From positions 186,001-250,000 of the forward strand of contig NZ_JAINFL010000007.1 of assembly GCF_022458895.1 (NCBI RefSeq): 64,000 nucleotides of DNA, written 5' to 3'. The first letter of the stretch is position 1. Each line of letters opens with the position of its first letter. This document shows positions 17,694-27,365 of the stretch, piece by piece. The translations under genes were made by a program, and so were the position numbers. The notes under the pieces were generated by a model, which saw only the letters and a list, made by a program, of their open reading frames with translations, was not told where the DNA came from and ran no database searches. Origin of the DNA: Roseihalotalea indica. Its GTDB lineage: Bacteria; Bacteroidota; Bacteroidia; Cytophagales; Cyclobacteriaceae.

Positions 17694-17730
17694 AAAACCC
17701 CTTAAATCGCAGGATTTGAGGGGTTTTTTG
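17694..17730 (+). terminator. Rho-independent terminator after tRNA-Pro
   Basis: CCCCTTAAATC pairs with GATTTGAGGGG through 11 bp (one T-G wobble) with a short GCAG loop, followed by TTTTTT. The A-rich 5' side suggests it may work in both directions. Confidence 0.9.
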
Positions 17731-18404
17731 TTTTTCTACCCCCCAAAACATGCATAGAATATGAATAAAAATATGTCCATTTCGTGGTCCATTTTTATTT
17801 CCCGCATTTGGATACAAAAATGAGTGTAAGTGGTTGATAGTTAATTATTTGTGCTAATAAAAGCTAGTCCGTTTTGCATTGGTTTGATGTTCATTTTGTG
17901 TCCACTTTCGGTTATGCACTGCGAAAACAGTATATAGCCATTTAAACGAGAGTACTATGCGATCCAAAAACACTTTTAGTATCACCTTTTTTGTCAAGAA
18001 GCATCATCTTACCTAGGTAAAAGTACCGGTCTATGTCCGGATTACAGTCAATAGAAAACGCGCAGATCTATCCATATTTCTACCGCGGTCAGAAGACAGT
18101 TTAGGAGGTAGGGTTCTTTGATGGGCTGATTGCCACGAAGGGTGGGTGTTGGGAATGGTGAGTGATCAAGAGGATATTCTGCCTCCTTCAAATTGTTAAG
18201 CTTGGCTACTATTGATAGGTAGGGGAAAGTTGGCAAAAGTAATAAAAAAATCCTGACTTAGCATATACATACATTCCAGTTATTTTGGTTGGCTATAATT
18301 AAGTAAAACCAAAAAGTATACACTTTTCGAAATTGCGTATAAGACCCCTACGCATCATTGTACTGATCTTTGTCTTATTCTTTTAATAACACAAATAGAG
18401 AAAG
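17731..18404. other. Gene-poor region after the tRNA containing integrase debris
   Basis: About 670 bp without an intact gene. GTCCATTT occurs twice near 17776-17795, just before the integrase remnant at 17957-18121, as is common in attachment regions upstream of integrases; I could not find a repeat of the tRNA 3' end. The last 280 bp before the SDR gene are AT-rich and presumably hold its promoter, but no exact consensus is seen. Confidence 0.4.
17957..18121 (+). pseudogene. Remnant of a tyrosine recombinase (integrase) N-terminus
   Basis: From ATG 17957 the reading frame gives MRSKNTFSITFFVKKHHLT, then TAG at 18014, then VKVPVYVRITVNRKRADLSI before similarity fades and TGA follows at 18119. 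The combination (T/S)FSIxFFxKK ... VPVYxRITVNxKRAxxS is the characteristic arm-DNA-binding N-terminus of Bacteroidota phage/conjugative-element integrases. The SAM-like and catalytic domains are absent. Its place about 290 bp after a tRNA and its orientation away from it fit an old tRNA-targeting element that has decayed. Confidence 0.65.
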
Positions 18405-19358
18405 ATGAGTACTAAAAACCAATTTGGAAAACAAGGCTGGACCCCTGAGCGAATCGGGTCTCTTAAAGGTAAAACATACCTAATAACTGGTGCTACAAGT
18501 GGCACCGGGTTTGAAGCATCTCAGATACTTCTATCCAAGGGCGCAAAAGTGGTGATGCTAAACCGTAACCCAAAAAAATCAGAAGACGCCATTGCGGCTT
18601 TACAACAAAAGCTCGGTAATAACATAGATGTGTCATTTATCCTAGTAGATTTGGCAGAACAGGCTTCTGTGCGAAAAGCAGCACAAGAAGTACTTGAGAA
18701 AGTAACTCGGATTGATGCATTGATCTGTAACGGTGCCATTGCCCAAGTGCCCAATCAGAAGCTTACCGTTGATGGTTTTGAAAGCCAACTTGGCGTGAAC
18801 CACTACGGTCATTTCACACTACAAGGTTTGCTATTTCCACTGATTGAAAAATCCAAAGGACGGATCGTAACGGTAGGTAGTATGGGATATAACTTAGGTC
18901 TTAAAACCATCAAGTTTGATGATACGAACTGGGACAAAGATTACAATGGCAATGATGCCTATAGCCAGAGTAAACTAGCCCAGATCATGACAGTCTATGA
19001 ATTACAAGATAGATTGAAAAAGGCGGGCAAGACGGGTATAAAAGTATATGCCTGCCACCCGGGTGCTTCCAGAACATCACTGATCAAAACCAGCGGTAGT
19101 TTAATAACCCGTTTCGTTTGGCAAATCATGAAATTGTCTCCCCTGGTGCAATCGGCCGAAAAAGGTTCGTATCCAGAGTTAATGTGTGCCACAGAACCAA
19201 GCCTGGATCAAAATGGCTTTTATGGTCCTACAGGACGAAATTACTGGACTGGACCCGTTGGCGAATGTAAATTAGAGCCACACGCAAAAGACAAAGCTGT
19301 AGCAGAGACGTTGTGGGAAGTCTCAGAAAAAGTGACAGGTGTAGCGTGGAATATATAA
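18405..19358 (+). CDS. SDR-family oxidoreductase (retinol dehydrogenase / protochlorophyllide reductase-like)
   Basis: A 317-residue classical SDR. It has the cofactor motif TGATSGTG (residues about 29-36), LNRNPKKS after beta-2 (suggesting NADP preference), the NNAG equivalent altered to CNGA, GVNHYGHF, and the catalytic YSQSK with a preceding Ser. The extended C-terminus with GFYGPTG resembles retinol dehydrogenase-like members. It is followed by a membrane protein and an AraC regulator in the same direction, a common arrangement for regulator plus controlled reductase. Codons are more AT-rich than in the flanking housekeeping genes. Confidence 0.85.
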   Translation: MSTKNQFGKQGWTPERIGSLKGKTYLITGATSGTGFEASQILLSKGAKVVMLNRNPKKSEDAIAALQQKLGNNIDVSFILVDLAEQASVRKAAQEVLEKVTRIDALICNGAIAQVPNQKLTVDGFESQLGVNHYGHFTLQGLLFPLIEKSKGRIVTVGSMGYNLGLKTIKFDDTNWDKDYNGNDAYSQSKLAQIMTVYELQDRLKKAGKTGIKVYACHPGASRTSLIKTSGSLITRFVWQIMKLSPLVQSAEKGSYPELMCATEPSLDQNGFYGPTGRNYWTGPVGECKLEPHAKDKAVAETLWEVSEKVTGVAWNI

Positions 19359-19385
19359 ATTAAAAATCTTTAAAAACGCAGAATC

Positions 19386-19898
19386 ATGGATATTTTAAAA
19401 GCAGCCACCGATTGGGCAAAAGCCGAGCTAATTTCAACGCCTTTTTTCATTCTTTTCGGAGTTGTATTTTTGGCGGCAAGCCTGGGGTTTTGGCAACTGG
19501 GAAGAACTGACATGGCGAGGGCCTACATTATCCCCACCTTAGTAGCAGGTGGTTTACTTCTGATTATTGGACTTGGGTTATTTTTTACCAATAAATCAAG
19601 GATTACGCAGTTTGAAAAGGACTATACTGCGGATGCCTCAGCTTTTGTCGCTGCAGAGATTGAACGGGCCGAAGATACCTTGAAGGAATATAAAAACATT
19701 GTTTTTACAGCCGTTCCTTTGATTAGTGCCGCCTGTTCTTTGGTGCTTCTTTTTGCAAATGCACCTATCTGGCGTGCTAGCATGATTACAACCATGGCCA
19801 TGCTGGTGGTTATTTTATTGATTGACGGCACAGCCTATGCTAGAATCGATGCCTACCATAAACAACTGTTATCCGTAGAAAACGAAAAGAAAAACTAA
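19386..19898 (+). CDS. Small integral membrane protein of unknown function
   Basis: A 170-residue protein with about four hydrophobic segments: PFFILFGVVFLAASLGF (20-36), YIIPTLVAGGLLLIIGLGLFF (47-67), IVFTAVPLISAACSLVLLFA (105-124) and ASMITTMAMLVVILLIDGTAYA (131-152). A charged helical region (80-100) lies between the pairs. I do not recognise the family. It sits 27 nt after the SDR gene and one base before the AraC gene, so it is very likely co-expressed with both. Confidence 0.7.
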   Translation: MDILKAATDWAKAELISTPFFILFGVVFLAASLGFWQLGRTDMARAYIIPTLVAGGLLLIIGLGLFFTNKSRITQFEKDYTADASAFVAAEIERAEDTLKEYKNIVFTAVPLISAACSLVLLFANAPIWRASMITTMAMLVVILLIDGTAYARIDAYHKQLLSVENEKKN

Positions 19899-19899
19899 G

Positions 19900-20811
19900 A
19901 TGCAGCATTTCAAAACCTTATCGGCTTACTTGGAGTATCTGGAACTTCCGAGCCCGGAGCACCCCATGTTTAGTTTGTTTTCTGCTATGGGTAAAGGTTT
20001 TCTTCCCTGCCCGAAAGAAAGCTCACCGCCCATTACCAACGATTGCTATTCCATTAGCTTTAAGAAATTTGTAAAGGGCGATTTAACCTACGGACGCACG
20101 AAGTATGATTTTACCAATGGTGCCTTGTTTTTCATTGCACCAAGACAAGTATTGCAGTGGGATGACAGCGCAGTTTTTGAGCAAAATGGCTTTTCCATGA
20201 ACTTTCATGAAGATTTTTTGAAAGGAACCGAGTTGGCTCATCAGATAAAGAAGTACGGATTCTTTTCGTACTCTGTCAATGAAGCCCTGCACCTTTCGCC
20301 CAAAGAAGAAAGGCAAATTGAATTGATTATTGAGAATATCGCCCTTGAATACCAGAACAACCCCGATTCATTTAGCAAAGACATCATCATTTCTCATCTA
20401 AGCACATTATTAAAGTATGCCCATCGCTTTTACGAAAGGCAGTTCATCCATCGAACGGAGCTTTCTAATGACTTGCTGGATCGTTTTAATCAGCAGCTGG
20501 AAGACTATTTTGATTCGGGACAACTACAGGAACATGGAATTCCTAGCATTGAACAACTTGCCGACAAGCTGTCGGTTTCGCAGCGCTACCTAAGCGATAC
20601 ACTTAAAAAAGAAACAGGGAAAACCACCACTGAGCACTTGCATCTATACCTTCTTGATGAGGCCAAGAATATTTTGCTAAACCCCAATAAAACTATCTCT
20701 GAGGTAGCCTATGAATTGGGCTTTGAATACCCACCCTACTTTTCAAGACTATTTAAAAAGAAAGAAGGCATCAGCCCAACAGAATATAGGGAAAAATATA
20801 AACTGAATTAA
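19900..20811 (+). CDS. AraC-family transcriptional regulator
   Basis: A 303-residue regulator. The N-terminal part (about 1-185) is a cupin-like sensing domain with FTNGALFFIAPRQVLQWDD. The C-terminal part is a double helix-turn-helix: SIEQLADKLSVSQRYLSDTLK for the first and TISEVAYELGFEYPPYFSRLFKKKEGISPTEYRE for the second, a textbook AraC signature. It starts one base after the stop of the membrane-protein gene and probably regulates its own operon. The ligand is unknown. Confidence 0.93.
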   Translation: MQHFKTLSAYLEYLELPSPEHPMFSLFSAMGKGFLPCPKESSPPITNDCYSISFKKFVKGDLTYGRTKYDFTNGALFFIAPRQVLQWDDSAVFEQNGFSMNFHEDFLKGTELAHQIKKYGFFSYSVNEALHLSPKEERQIELIIENIALEYQNNPDSFSKDIIISHLSTLLKYAHRFYERQFIHRTELSNDLLDRFNQQLEDYFDSGQLQEHGIPSIEQLADKLSVSQRYLSDTLKKETGKTTTEHLHLYLLDEAKNILLNPNKTISEVAYELGFEYPPYFSRLFKKKEGISPTEYREKYKLN

Positions 20812-22215
20812 ACCATTTGATCAACGGCAACCACCGTCTCAACGAAAATGAAGATGAATGCTCAGATAATAAACAGCGAAGCGAACGAACTACAGAGAAT
20901 AGAAATTCATTGGATTTAGCGGTCCACTAAGAAAAGGTCTCTTGTTAAATGAAAAAGACAAAATAATACATGCCACAACACTCATAAGCATGAGGGGCCA
21001 TCAGGATACTACTGCTCATTGCCAAACCTTTGGCATAAATTTAATTGCTTAGGAAGTTTGATTATAATTCAAGGATAATTTCAGGTCCTTTTCTGTTGAT
21101 TTGGTCTTGTTTTCGATCAATTGACCACGACTTCAATTTTTGCTCTCAATAGGTCAGCATAAAGAAATGGATGGCATAAAGGGAATGTCATTTAACTTAC
21201 CCAAGTAATAATTTACGGTTTATGTCGTGTCTGGTATAGCTTCAAAAGTGCGGCTGTATGTGCCAGTTGTCTGCTTTCGGTTTTGCAAGCTCGTTGCCGG
21301 GCATCGGCATCTAAAACATACAGAGTGATAGGATCACTTTGGAAGAGGGCTATGCTCAGTGCTAGATCTTTCGCAGCTTGATGGAGTGATTCTGGAGTGT
21401 TGGCCAATAAAAAAATGTCATCGGTGTAGCCCATGAATAAAGGAAGCTCAGCTAAAAAATTGAACTTGCTGTAGGATGTGCAAGTCAATTATTAGTCAAA
21501 ATAGTAGACAGGAATAGATTTAATACAGCTAGGTTTGTATCTGTGCGAAGCATCTGAATTGCTCTGCCCATGAGTTCGTAGACCGCTTTCACCTGAACGG
21601 ACATGATGTCGGCTATACTACAAGAATAAGCATAGGGATTGTTAAAGTCCTATTTCGCTTTATCATTTATCAGGCACAACGGAGACGTAAAAGAAAGGGT
21701 AGGGCATTACCAGGTAAAACTCATCCTTTAGAAACCTTCCAGATAGTGTGCCGTCTTAGAATTCTAACCACAAGTAGCTAGTTCAGTTTTCTATTGAATC
21801 AATAAAACAAAACCTGGAATAAAGGGTCCGCTATTGTATTATATCTGATAGTTAGGTATTTCGGAAAAAGAATAATGACAACATCTGTGGCAATGATTGC
21901 TTTTACCCTTTTATGGTAGAAAGTCTTTTGATTTCATACTCAAAGTCAAAAAACAAATTTTTTTTAGCATACCCGGTATCATTACAGAATTCTCTCCCTT
22001 ATAAAAGTAGAATACAAGTAGAAGGGCCCCCTGCTTGAACAATATAGCTAAAGAGCTATTAGCTATCCCTTGAGGTTTTCAAGGATATTCATCTTCGTAT
22101 GGCGAGGCCAGTCAGCCAAAACATGCGAAAAAACAACATCACTCAAACAGCCTCATTCATGAGGTTAAATCTTTGGGTGAAAAACCAATAAAACTACGAA
22201 TATCATACTATTACT
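20812..22215. other. 1.4-kb gene-poor region with coding debris
   Basis: No intact gene is visible. The stretch is AT-rich, with many stops in all frames. The minus strand carries an open frame at 21213-21488 with an RT-like motif (listed separately). Just upstream of it, about 21487-21640, a second minus-strand frame reads ADIMSVQVKAVYELMGRA and then LRTDTNLAVLNLFLSTIL before a stop, which looks like degraded coding sequence I cannot identify. The region probably marks the right part of an old insertion whose left side is the tRNA/integrase remnant. Confidence 0.4.
21213..21488 (-). pseudogene. Possible reverse-transcriptase-like fragment
   Basis: A 91-residue open frame opening at TTG with the segment LPLFMGYTDDIFLLANTPESLHQ. 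The Y-x-D-D core followed by hydrophobic residues and a helix with SPE/TPESL resembles the catalytic box of bacterial reverse transcriptases (usually YADD). The other RT motifs, maturase or thumb domains are absent, and the downstream sequence is unrelated to anything I know. It may be a decayed group II intron or retron fragment, or chance similarity. Confidence 0.25.
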
Positions 22216-22659
22216 ATGAAAATCTATCTCTTTGCTATCATGCTATTGATTGGGGTTGTACTGACCCTTCACCTGACCATGAATGCCCAGGTCGGTGTCA
22301 TTCTAAAAAACCCAAAAATGGGTAACGCTATTTTTTGGACAATCGGTGGGATCACCGCTATTATGATTGGCTTTAGCTCCTGGGACTCTGAGGTGTTTTT
22401 GCGCCTGAAAGAGGTGCCTCTCTGGTTGTTAACCGCGGGTATTATGGGAGCTGCCCTGGTATTTGGCATTGCCTGGACAATCCCTCAAATCGGGGCTGGC
22501 CCTGCCTTCGTGCTGCTGATCGCCGGGCAGGTGATTACCGGAATGGTATTTTCTCATTTTGGGCTGCTGGGTTCTCCGGTAGAACCGCTTTCTCTCATGA
22601 AAATTCTTGGAGTATTACTGCTCATCGGGGGAGTGAGCATCGTCACATTTGCCAGATAG
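22216..22659 (+). CDS. YdcZ/DUF606-like small membrane transporter
   Basis: A 147-residue protein with five hydrophobic helices. It shows the DUF606/DMT_YdcZ pattern: LTMNAQVGVILKNPKMGNAIFWTIGG near the start, a PLWLLTAGIMGAALV helix and GPAFVLLIAGQVITGMVFSHFGLLG, with a final helix LMKILGVLLLIGGV. Members belong to the drug/metabolite transporter superfamily as half-size units; the substrate is unknown. It is 20 nt upstream of the TIM-barrel gene and may begin the catabolic operon, perhaps as an exporter or importer for it. Confidence 0.8.
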   Translation: MKIYLFAIMLLIGVVLTLHLTMNAQVGVILKNPKMGNAIFWTIGGITAIMIGFSSWDSEVFLRLKEVPLWLLTAGIMGAALVFGIAWTIPQIGAGPAFVLLIAGQVITGMVFSHFGLLGSPVEPLSLMKILGVLLLIGGVSIVTFAR

Positions 22660-22679
22660 AAGCATTAACTTTTTGTATT

Positions 22680-23612
22680 ATGAAGAATCAGGATTTAATC
22701 TCCCGGAGGAACTTTGTGAAAATTGCCGGAGCAGGAAGTGCTGTTTCCTTGCTGGCACCCAGTCTGGCTTTCCGGGAAGCTGCCAAAAAATTTGAAATTG
22801 GCTCTACCTTTATCCTTTGGGGCTACGGGGCCGATAACCTGGAACCTGCACTGGAGGACATGGCAAAACTGGGCTATCACTCCTTTGAAACATTCGGGCA
22901 GGTTATTCAGGAATGGGAAGAGAACCGTGGTGGCTTTAGCGAGGTGGTAGAAAAGCACGGAGTCCCTATCGTTTCGGCCTTTTGTATGACGGATGTACTG
23001 GACCCATCCAAACGAAAAGATGAAGTTAAGAAGCTGGTAAAGTGGGCTAAACTTCTCAAAAAGAATGGGGGGAAAGTTGTGGAATATTGCCCCTCGGGGA
23101 TCAATCGGGATGGGTATGATTATAAAGAACACAAGAAGAGCCTCATCGAATCCATGAATGAATATGCCAAGGCTGCCACCGATGAGGGGCTGGTGTGTGC
23201 CTTGCATCCGCATACCGGTACGCCAATTGAAACCGAGGAGGAAGTATACTTCGTCATGGAAAACCTGGATACCACCTACATGAAATTTGGCCCGGATGTA
23301 GGGCAGCTGCAAAAAGGTGGAGCTGATCCTGTGAAAATTGTTAAGGATTTTATGCCATTGATTGAGCACGTTCACCTCAAAGATTTTGTCGGGGGAGACA
23401 ATGGCTATCTGGGTTACTCTCCTTTAGGAGAAGGAAAGGTAAAGCTGAAAAAGATACTTAACATGCTGGAAGCCCGAAGAGAAGAAATGGCTGGTATGAT
23501 CATGTTCGAGCTGGATTCCGACCGGAATAATAAAACAACTCGAACCGAATTTGAAGCTGCAAAAGATTCTCGGGATTACCTGGCCGGCTTAGGGTATGAT
23601 TTTACGGCATAA
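22680..23612 (+). CDS. Tat-targeted sugar phosphate isomerase/epimerase (AP endonuclease 2-like TIM barrel)
   Basis: A 310-residue protein starting with a twin-arginine type leader (SRRNFVK followed by a hydrophobic Ala/Leu stretch to LAFREAA), so probably exported. The rest is an AP2-type TIM barrel: GYHSFETFGQ, VVEYCPSG, ALHPHTGTPIE, GPDVGQLQKGG and IEHVHLKDFVGGDNGYLGYSPLGEGKV contain the His/Glu/Asp metal ligands of the xylose isomerase-like superfamily. It may isomerise or epimerise a keto sugar. A 310-bp gap separates it from the dehydrogenase downstream. Confidence 0.85.
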   Translation: MKNQDLISRRNFVKIAGAGSAVSLLAPSLAFREAAKKFEIGSTFILWGYGADNLEPALEDMAKLGYHSFETFGQVIQEWEENRGGFSEVVEKHGVPIVSAFCMTDVLDPSKRKDEVKKLVKWAKLLKKNGGKVVEYCPSGINRDGYDYKEHKKSLIESMNEYAKAATDEGLVCALHPHTGTPIETEEEVYFVMENLDTTYMKFGPDVGQLQKGGADPVKIVKDFMPLIEHVHLKDFVGGDNGYLGYSPLGEGKVKLKKILNMLEARREEMAGMIMFELDSDRNNKTTRTEFEAAKDSRDYLAGLGYDFTA

Positions 23613-23922
23613 ATGAAATCGTGCTGGTATAAGGAATAAATTTTAAAGCGAATCACCGGTAGCCAATATTATCGTTGATGGGAGAGGTGTAAAGTTATTA
23701 GTTTGATATTATACTAAAAAGAGGTGGCCTCCGGATTTACTATCAATCTCCCCAGACTTTCTATTTAGCCAGTTTCTACTATTACTAAAGACTACGCTTA
23801 GTTTTCCTGCCCTGGTCCGATAGCTTAAAGCAAAGGCGGTTAGATGCTAAACGTATTGATATAGCGGTCTGTGTTCTGACCGAAGCTATGATTAACTGAA
23901 GAACTATTCACATAGACTATTT
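23613..23922. other. 310-bp intergenic gap before the mmsA-type gene
   Basis: No gene is seen. An inverted repeat CGGTC/GACCG (8-nt loop) lies near 23865-23882, about 40 nt before the start of the dehydrogenase. It could be an operator or leader element. No exact TAnnTTTG was found, so whether this gap holds a promoter is uncertain. Confidence 0.3.
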
Positions 23923-25395
23923 ATGGAAATTTTACAAAATTATATTGGGGGTAACTGGGTCAGCAGTAAGGAGGGAAGTACGGTAGACGTGGTGAATCCG
24001 GCCTCTCAGGAAGTGCTCGGAAAAGTGCCCAGCGGGAAAGGAACTGCGTCGGATGTAGCCGATGTGGTAGCGGTTGCTTCCCAGGCGTTTACCTCCTGGA
24101 GCCAGGTGCCAGTGATGAAGCGGGTACAACCTTTGTATAAGCTAAAGCAATTGCTGGAAGAGCACGCTGAAGATATTGCCAGGACCATTACCATGGAATG
24201 CGGCAAAACCCTGGCCGAATCAAGAGGGGAGTTGCAACGAGCTATCGAGAATGTAGAAGTGGCCTGCGGCACTCCCAGCCTGATACAGAGCGAGTTTTCT
24301 GAGAACATTGCCTCAGGCATTGATGAATTCATGATTCGCCAACCCTTAGGCGTGTGTGCCTGTATTGCTCCCTTTAATTTCCCGGGCATGATACCGTTCT
24401 GGTTTCTTCCCTATGCCATTGCCTGCGGAAATACCTTTATCCTCAAACCTTCGGAAAAAGTACCCTTGACGATGATCAAGGTATTCCAATTGATTGAGCA
24501 GTTGGATCTACCGAAAGGGGTGATCAACATGGTGTTAGGAGGTAGGGAAACAGTAGATGCCCTATTAGATCACCCGGAAGTAAAGGCAATCAGCTTTGTT
24601 GGTTCTACCAAGATAGCTAAATATGTTTACTCTCGGGGTACCGCCAATGGCAAAAGAGTACAGGCCCAGGGCGGAGCCAAAAACCCGGTGGTGATATTGC
24701 CGGATGCGGACATTGAGATGTCTACCCAGATTATTACCGACAGTGTTTTCGGCTGCGCCGGGCAGCGTTGTCTGGCTGCTTCCAATATCATCACCGTAGG
24801 GGATGAGGGAAGAATCAAAGAGTCGCTATATGAAGCAGCTCGAGCCAGGACGACCGGGTATGGCCTGGACGAAACCGTAGAAATGGGGCCGGTTATTACC
24901 AGCGAAAGCCGCAGCAGGGTGGAGCAACTGATAGAACAAGGGGTACGGGAAGGCGGACGCGTATTGCTGGATGGTAGAGATGCCCGCGTTGAAGGCTTTG
25001 AAAAGGGAAACTTTATTAAACCTACCATCCTGGAAGGTTTGCCGCTGAACGGTGAGATCATCCGCACTGAGATATTCGGGCCGGTCATGAGTCTTATCGA
25101 GCTGAAAACGGTAGAGGATGCGCTTGAGCTGATCAACGGTGGTAACTACGGAAATATGGCCTGCCTATTTACGAGTAGTGGTGCCAATGCCCGGAAATTT
25201 CGCAATCAGGCGAATGCCGGCAATATCGGAATTAACATCGGGGTGGCTGCCCCCATGGCCCAGTTTCCCTTCAGCGGATGGAAAGAAAGCTTCTTTGGAG
25301 ACCTTCACGGGCAGGGACGTCATGCCATCGAGTTTTTTACCCAGACAAAAGTAGTGGTGGAACGATGGCCGAAAGAATGGTCGCGTAAATTCTAA
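23923..25395 (+). CDS. CoA-acylating methylmalonate-semialdehyde dehydrogenase family (MmsA/IolA-like)
   Basis: A 490-residue aldehyde dehydrogenase of normal MmsA length. Family-specific sequences are [56 protein letters not shown] and the active-site [10 protein letters not shown] with nucleophile Cys283. The ending [29 protein letters not shown] is diagnostic for the CoA-dependent subgroup. These enzymes turn malonate or methylmalonate semialdehyde into acetyl- or propionyl-CoA, as in inositol and valine breakdown. In this cluster it may act on another carboxylic semialdehyde. Confidence 0.9.
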   Translation: MEILQNYIGGNWVSSKEGSTVDVVNPASQEVLGKVPSGKGTASDVADVVAVASQAFTSWSQVPVMKRVQPLYKLKQLLEEHAEDIARTITMECGKTLAESRGELQRAIENVEVACGTPSLIQSEFSENIASGIDEFMIRQPLGVCACIAPFNFPGMIPFWFLPYAIACGNTFILKPSEKVPLTMIKVFQLIEQLDLPKGVINMVLGGRETVDALLDHPEVKAISFVGSTKIAKYVYSRGTANGKRVQAQGGAKNPVVILPDADIEMSTQIITDSVFGCAGQRCLAASNIITVGDEGRIKESLYEAARARTTGYGLDETVEMGPVITSESRSRVEQLIEQGVREGGRVLLDGRDARVEGFEKGNFIKPTILEGLPLNGEIIRTEIFGPVMSLIELKTVEDALELINGGNYGNMACLFTSSGANARKFRNQANAGNIGINIGVAAPMAQFPFSGWKESFFGDLHGQGRHAIEFFTQTKVVVERWPKEWSRKF

Positions 25396-25458
25396 GCATG
25401 AGTAAACACTGCTAATACAACAACCTATCAAACTTCTAATTCTTTCACTTTTCAAGCA

Positions 25459-26232
25459 ATGAATAAAGCCTTTTGCCCGCCTTTCAGCCTACAAACGAAA
25501 CTAAATTTCCTGGGCATCGACTGCACGGTGACGGACCTCAGCCATACCATTAGCAAGGATGATCCTACGTTTATCGGACATCAGCGAACGCTGCTTTGGG
25601 ACCATCTGACCCACGAAGAAACCCAGAAAATTGGGCTAACTAAACCACCCTATTCTTACAAAGTGGTAGGGTTTACCATGTGCGATCACTCCAACACCCA
25701 CGTAGATGCTATTAACCATGTGGTGAATGAACCGGATGCCCGGGCGATCAATGAACTACCGCTGGAGTGGTTCATGGCTCCGGGAGTTTGGTTTGACTTT
25801 TCGCATAAGGAGCCCGCTAGCTACATCACCCGGGCCGACATTGAGAAGGCGATTGAAGATACCGGGGTGACAATCAAACCTCAGTCAGTAGTGCTGTACC
25901 ATACTGGTTGGTACAAGAAATGGAAAGAGCCTTACGAATACATAAAAGGCTATCCCGGTCTGGATCGGAGTGCCATAGAATACCTGAATGACCTGGGAGC
26001 CGTCAGCATTGGGGCCGATGCTCCGAGTATTGACAGTCACCATGAAGTAGCGGTGGTGCGAGAGCAACCGGCGCATATTGTGTGTCGGGAACGCGAGATT
26101 CTCAACATGGAAAATCTGGCGCAGGTGGACATGATTCCTGCCCACGAATTTTGGTTTGTGGGACTGCCACTCAAACTAAAAGGCGGTTCAGGCTCACCTT
26201 TCCGAGGGGTGGCGATTGTTCCGGAAAAATAA
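25459..26232 (+). CDS. Cyclase-family hydrolase (kynurenine formamidase-like)
   Basis: A 257-residue metal-dependent hydrolase of the cyclase/KynB family. The metal motif HxxTHxDxxxH appears as HSNTHVDAINH, and GADAPSIDSHHEVAV gives further ligands. PAHEFWFVGLPLKLKGGSGSPFR at the end is the common family ending. Members open amides or lactones. No tryptophan catabolism genes are near, so a lactone or cyclic sugar-acid substrate is more likely here. Confidence 0.85.
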   Translation: MNKAFCPPFSLQTKLNFLGIDCTVTDLSHTISKDDPTFIGHQRTLLWDHLTHEETQKIGLTKPPYSYKVVGFTMCDHSNTHVDAINHVVNEPDARAINELPLEWFMAPGVWFDFSHKEPASYITRADIEKAIEDTGVTIKPQSVVLYHTGWYKKWKEPYEYIKGYPGLDRSAIEYLNDLGAVSIGADAPSIDSHHEVAVVREQPAHIVCREREILNMENLAQVDMIPAHEFWFVGLPLKLKGGSGSPFRGVAIVPEK

Positions 26233-26248
26233 CTGATAAAAACGAACT

Positions 26249-27325
26249 ATGAATTTACCTCAACAAATGGATGCTCTGGTCCTGCACGGTGTCAGAGATT
26301 TCACAATTGATACTGTTTCTGTACCCGAACCCGACGCGGATGAAGTGATCTGCCAGGTGGACACCACCTACATTTGCGGGACTGACCCTCATATCATCGC
26401 CGGTGATTTTCCCAATTTCTGGCCGACTGGCTATCCGTTTGTCCCCGGCCACGAATGGTCAGGAACAGTGGTGCAGACCGGACCAAAAGCAGCAGCCCTG
26501 GGTTGGAAGGAAGGTGACCGGGTATGTGGTATTTCGCACTGTGGCTGCGGCTACTGCGAGATGTGCCTGAAGGGCCGCTACAATATCTGCCTGAACTACG
26601 GACACGAGGAACGCGGACACCGGCAGTACGGACACTACACTCCCGGCGCTTACGCCCAGTACATGCGCACGTCGGTCAAAAGTATTTTCAAAGTGCCCGA
26701 TTCCATGCCGCTAGAATATGCGGCCTGTGTAGACCCGCTCAGTATTGCTCTCTATACCGTGAAACGTTCCCGCATGCAGCCCGGAGATGATCTGCTGATT
26801 CTGGGCACGGGGCCGCAGGGACTGATGGCTACGCTCTGTGCCAAAGCGCTGGGAGCCGGACGTATTATCGCGGCGGGCAGTGGCGAACGGCTTAAGAAAG
26901 CGGAAGAACTGGGAGCGATACCCATTAATTATCGTGAGGAAGATGTGGTTGAGAAAGTGAAAGAACTCACCAACGGTCGAGGTGCACCAGCAGTGCTGGA
27001 ATGTGCGGGTACTCCGCAATCCATCAAGCAAGCATGTCTGGCCGCTTCCAAAGGCGGCGTCGTTTCGGTCATCGGGATTCCTCATGCCGACCCCGCGCTT
27101 CCGCTCAAACGAATGGTACTGGATGAAGTAGAACTGGTAGGCAACCGAGCCAACCCTAACACTGCCCAGGCAACCATTGAGTTACTGGTCAACGGCCGGA
27201 TCAATCTGGAGCCATTGATGACGCATCGCTTTCCTTTAAAGGACTTCAAAACTGCCCTGGATACTTTCGAAAACCGGAAAGACGGGGCCATCAAAGTAGC
27301 GACCAAGCCTAATGGAATGGGCTAA
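26249..27325 (+). CDS. Zinc-dependent alcohol dehydrogenase (medium-chain, polyol/threonine dehydrogenase-like)
   Basis: A 358-residue MDR enzyme. Catalytic zinc ligands are in YICGTDPH and GHEWSG; the structural zinc is held by four cysteines in CGCGYCEMCLKGRYNIC; the Rossmann motif is GTGPQGLMATLCA. The pattern is of sorbitol/threonine/galactitol-type dehydrogenases that oxidise a secondary alcohol of a polyol or sugar acid with NAD. It lies 16 nt after the cyclase gene and is probably co-transcribed with the SDR and transketolase that follow. Confidence 0.9.
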   Translation: MNLPQQMDALVLHGVRDFTIDTVSVPEPDADEVICQVDTTYICGTDPHIIAGDFPNFWPTGYPFVPGHEWSGTVVQTGPKAAALGWKEGDRVCGISHCGCGYCEMCLKGRYNICLNYGHEERGHRQYGHYTPGAYAQYMRTSVKSIFKVPDSMPLEYAACVDPLSIALYTVKRSRMQPGDDLLILGTGPQGLMATLCAKALGAGRIIAAGSGERLKKAEELGAIPINYREEDVVEKVKELTNGRGAPAVLECAGTPQSIKQACLAASKGGVVSVIGIPHADPALPLKRMVLDEVELVGNRANPNTAQATIELLVNGRINLEPLMTHRFPLKDFKTALDTFENRKDGAIKVATKPNGMG

Positions 27326-27365
27326 TCCAAAACAGAGTAATCAATCACCTAAAAACCAGATCAAC

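Noticed and set aside
17511..17705. 64-codon frame across the tRNA-Pro gene
   Set aside because: It overlaps the promoter, the whole tRNA and part of the terminator and has no protein-family features.
18048..18236. 62-codon minus-strand frame overlapping the integrase remnant
   Set aside because: It lies opposite the integrase debris and shows no motif or family resemblance.
25422..25459. Separate promoter before the cyclase gene
   Set aside because: The 63-nt gap holds AACCTA but no TAnnTTTG box; continuation of the upstream transcript is simpler.
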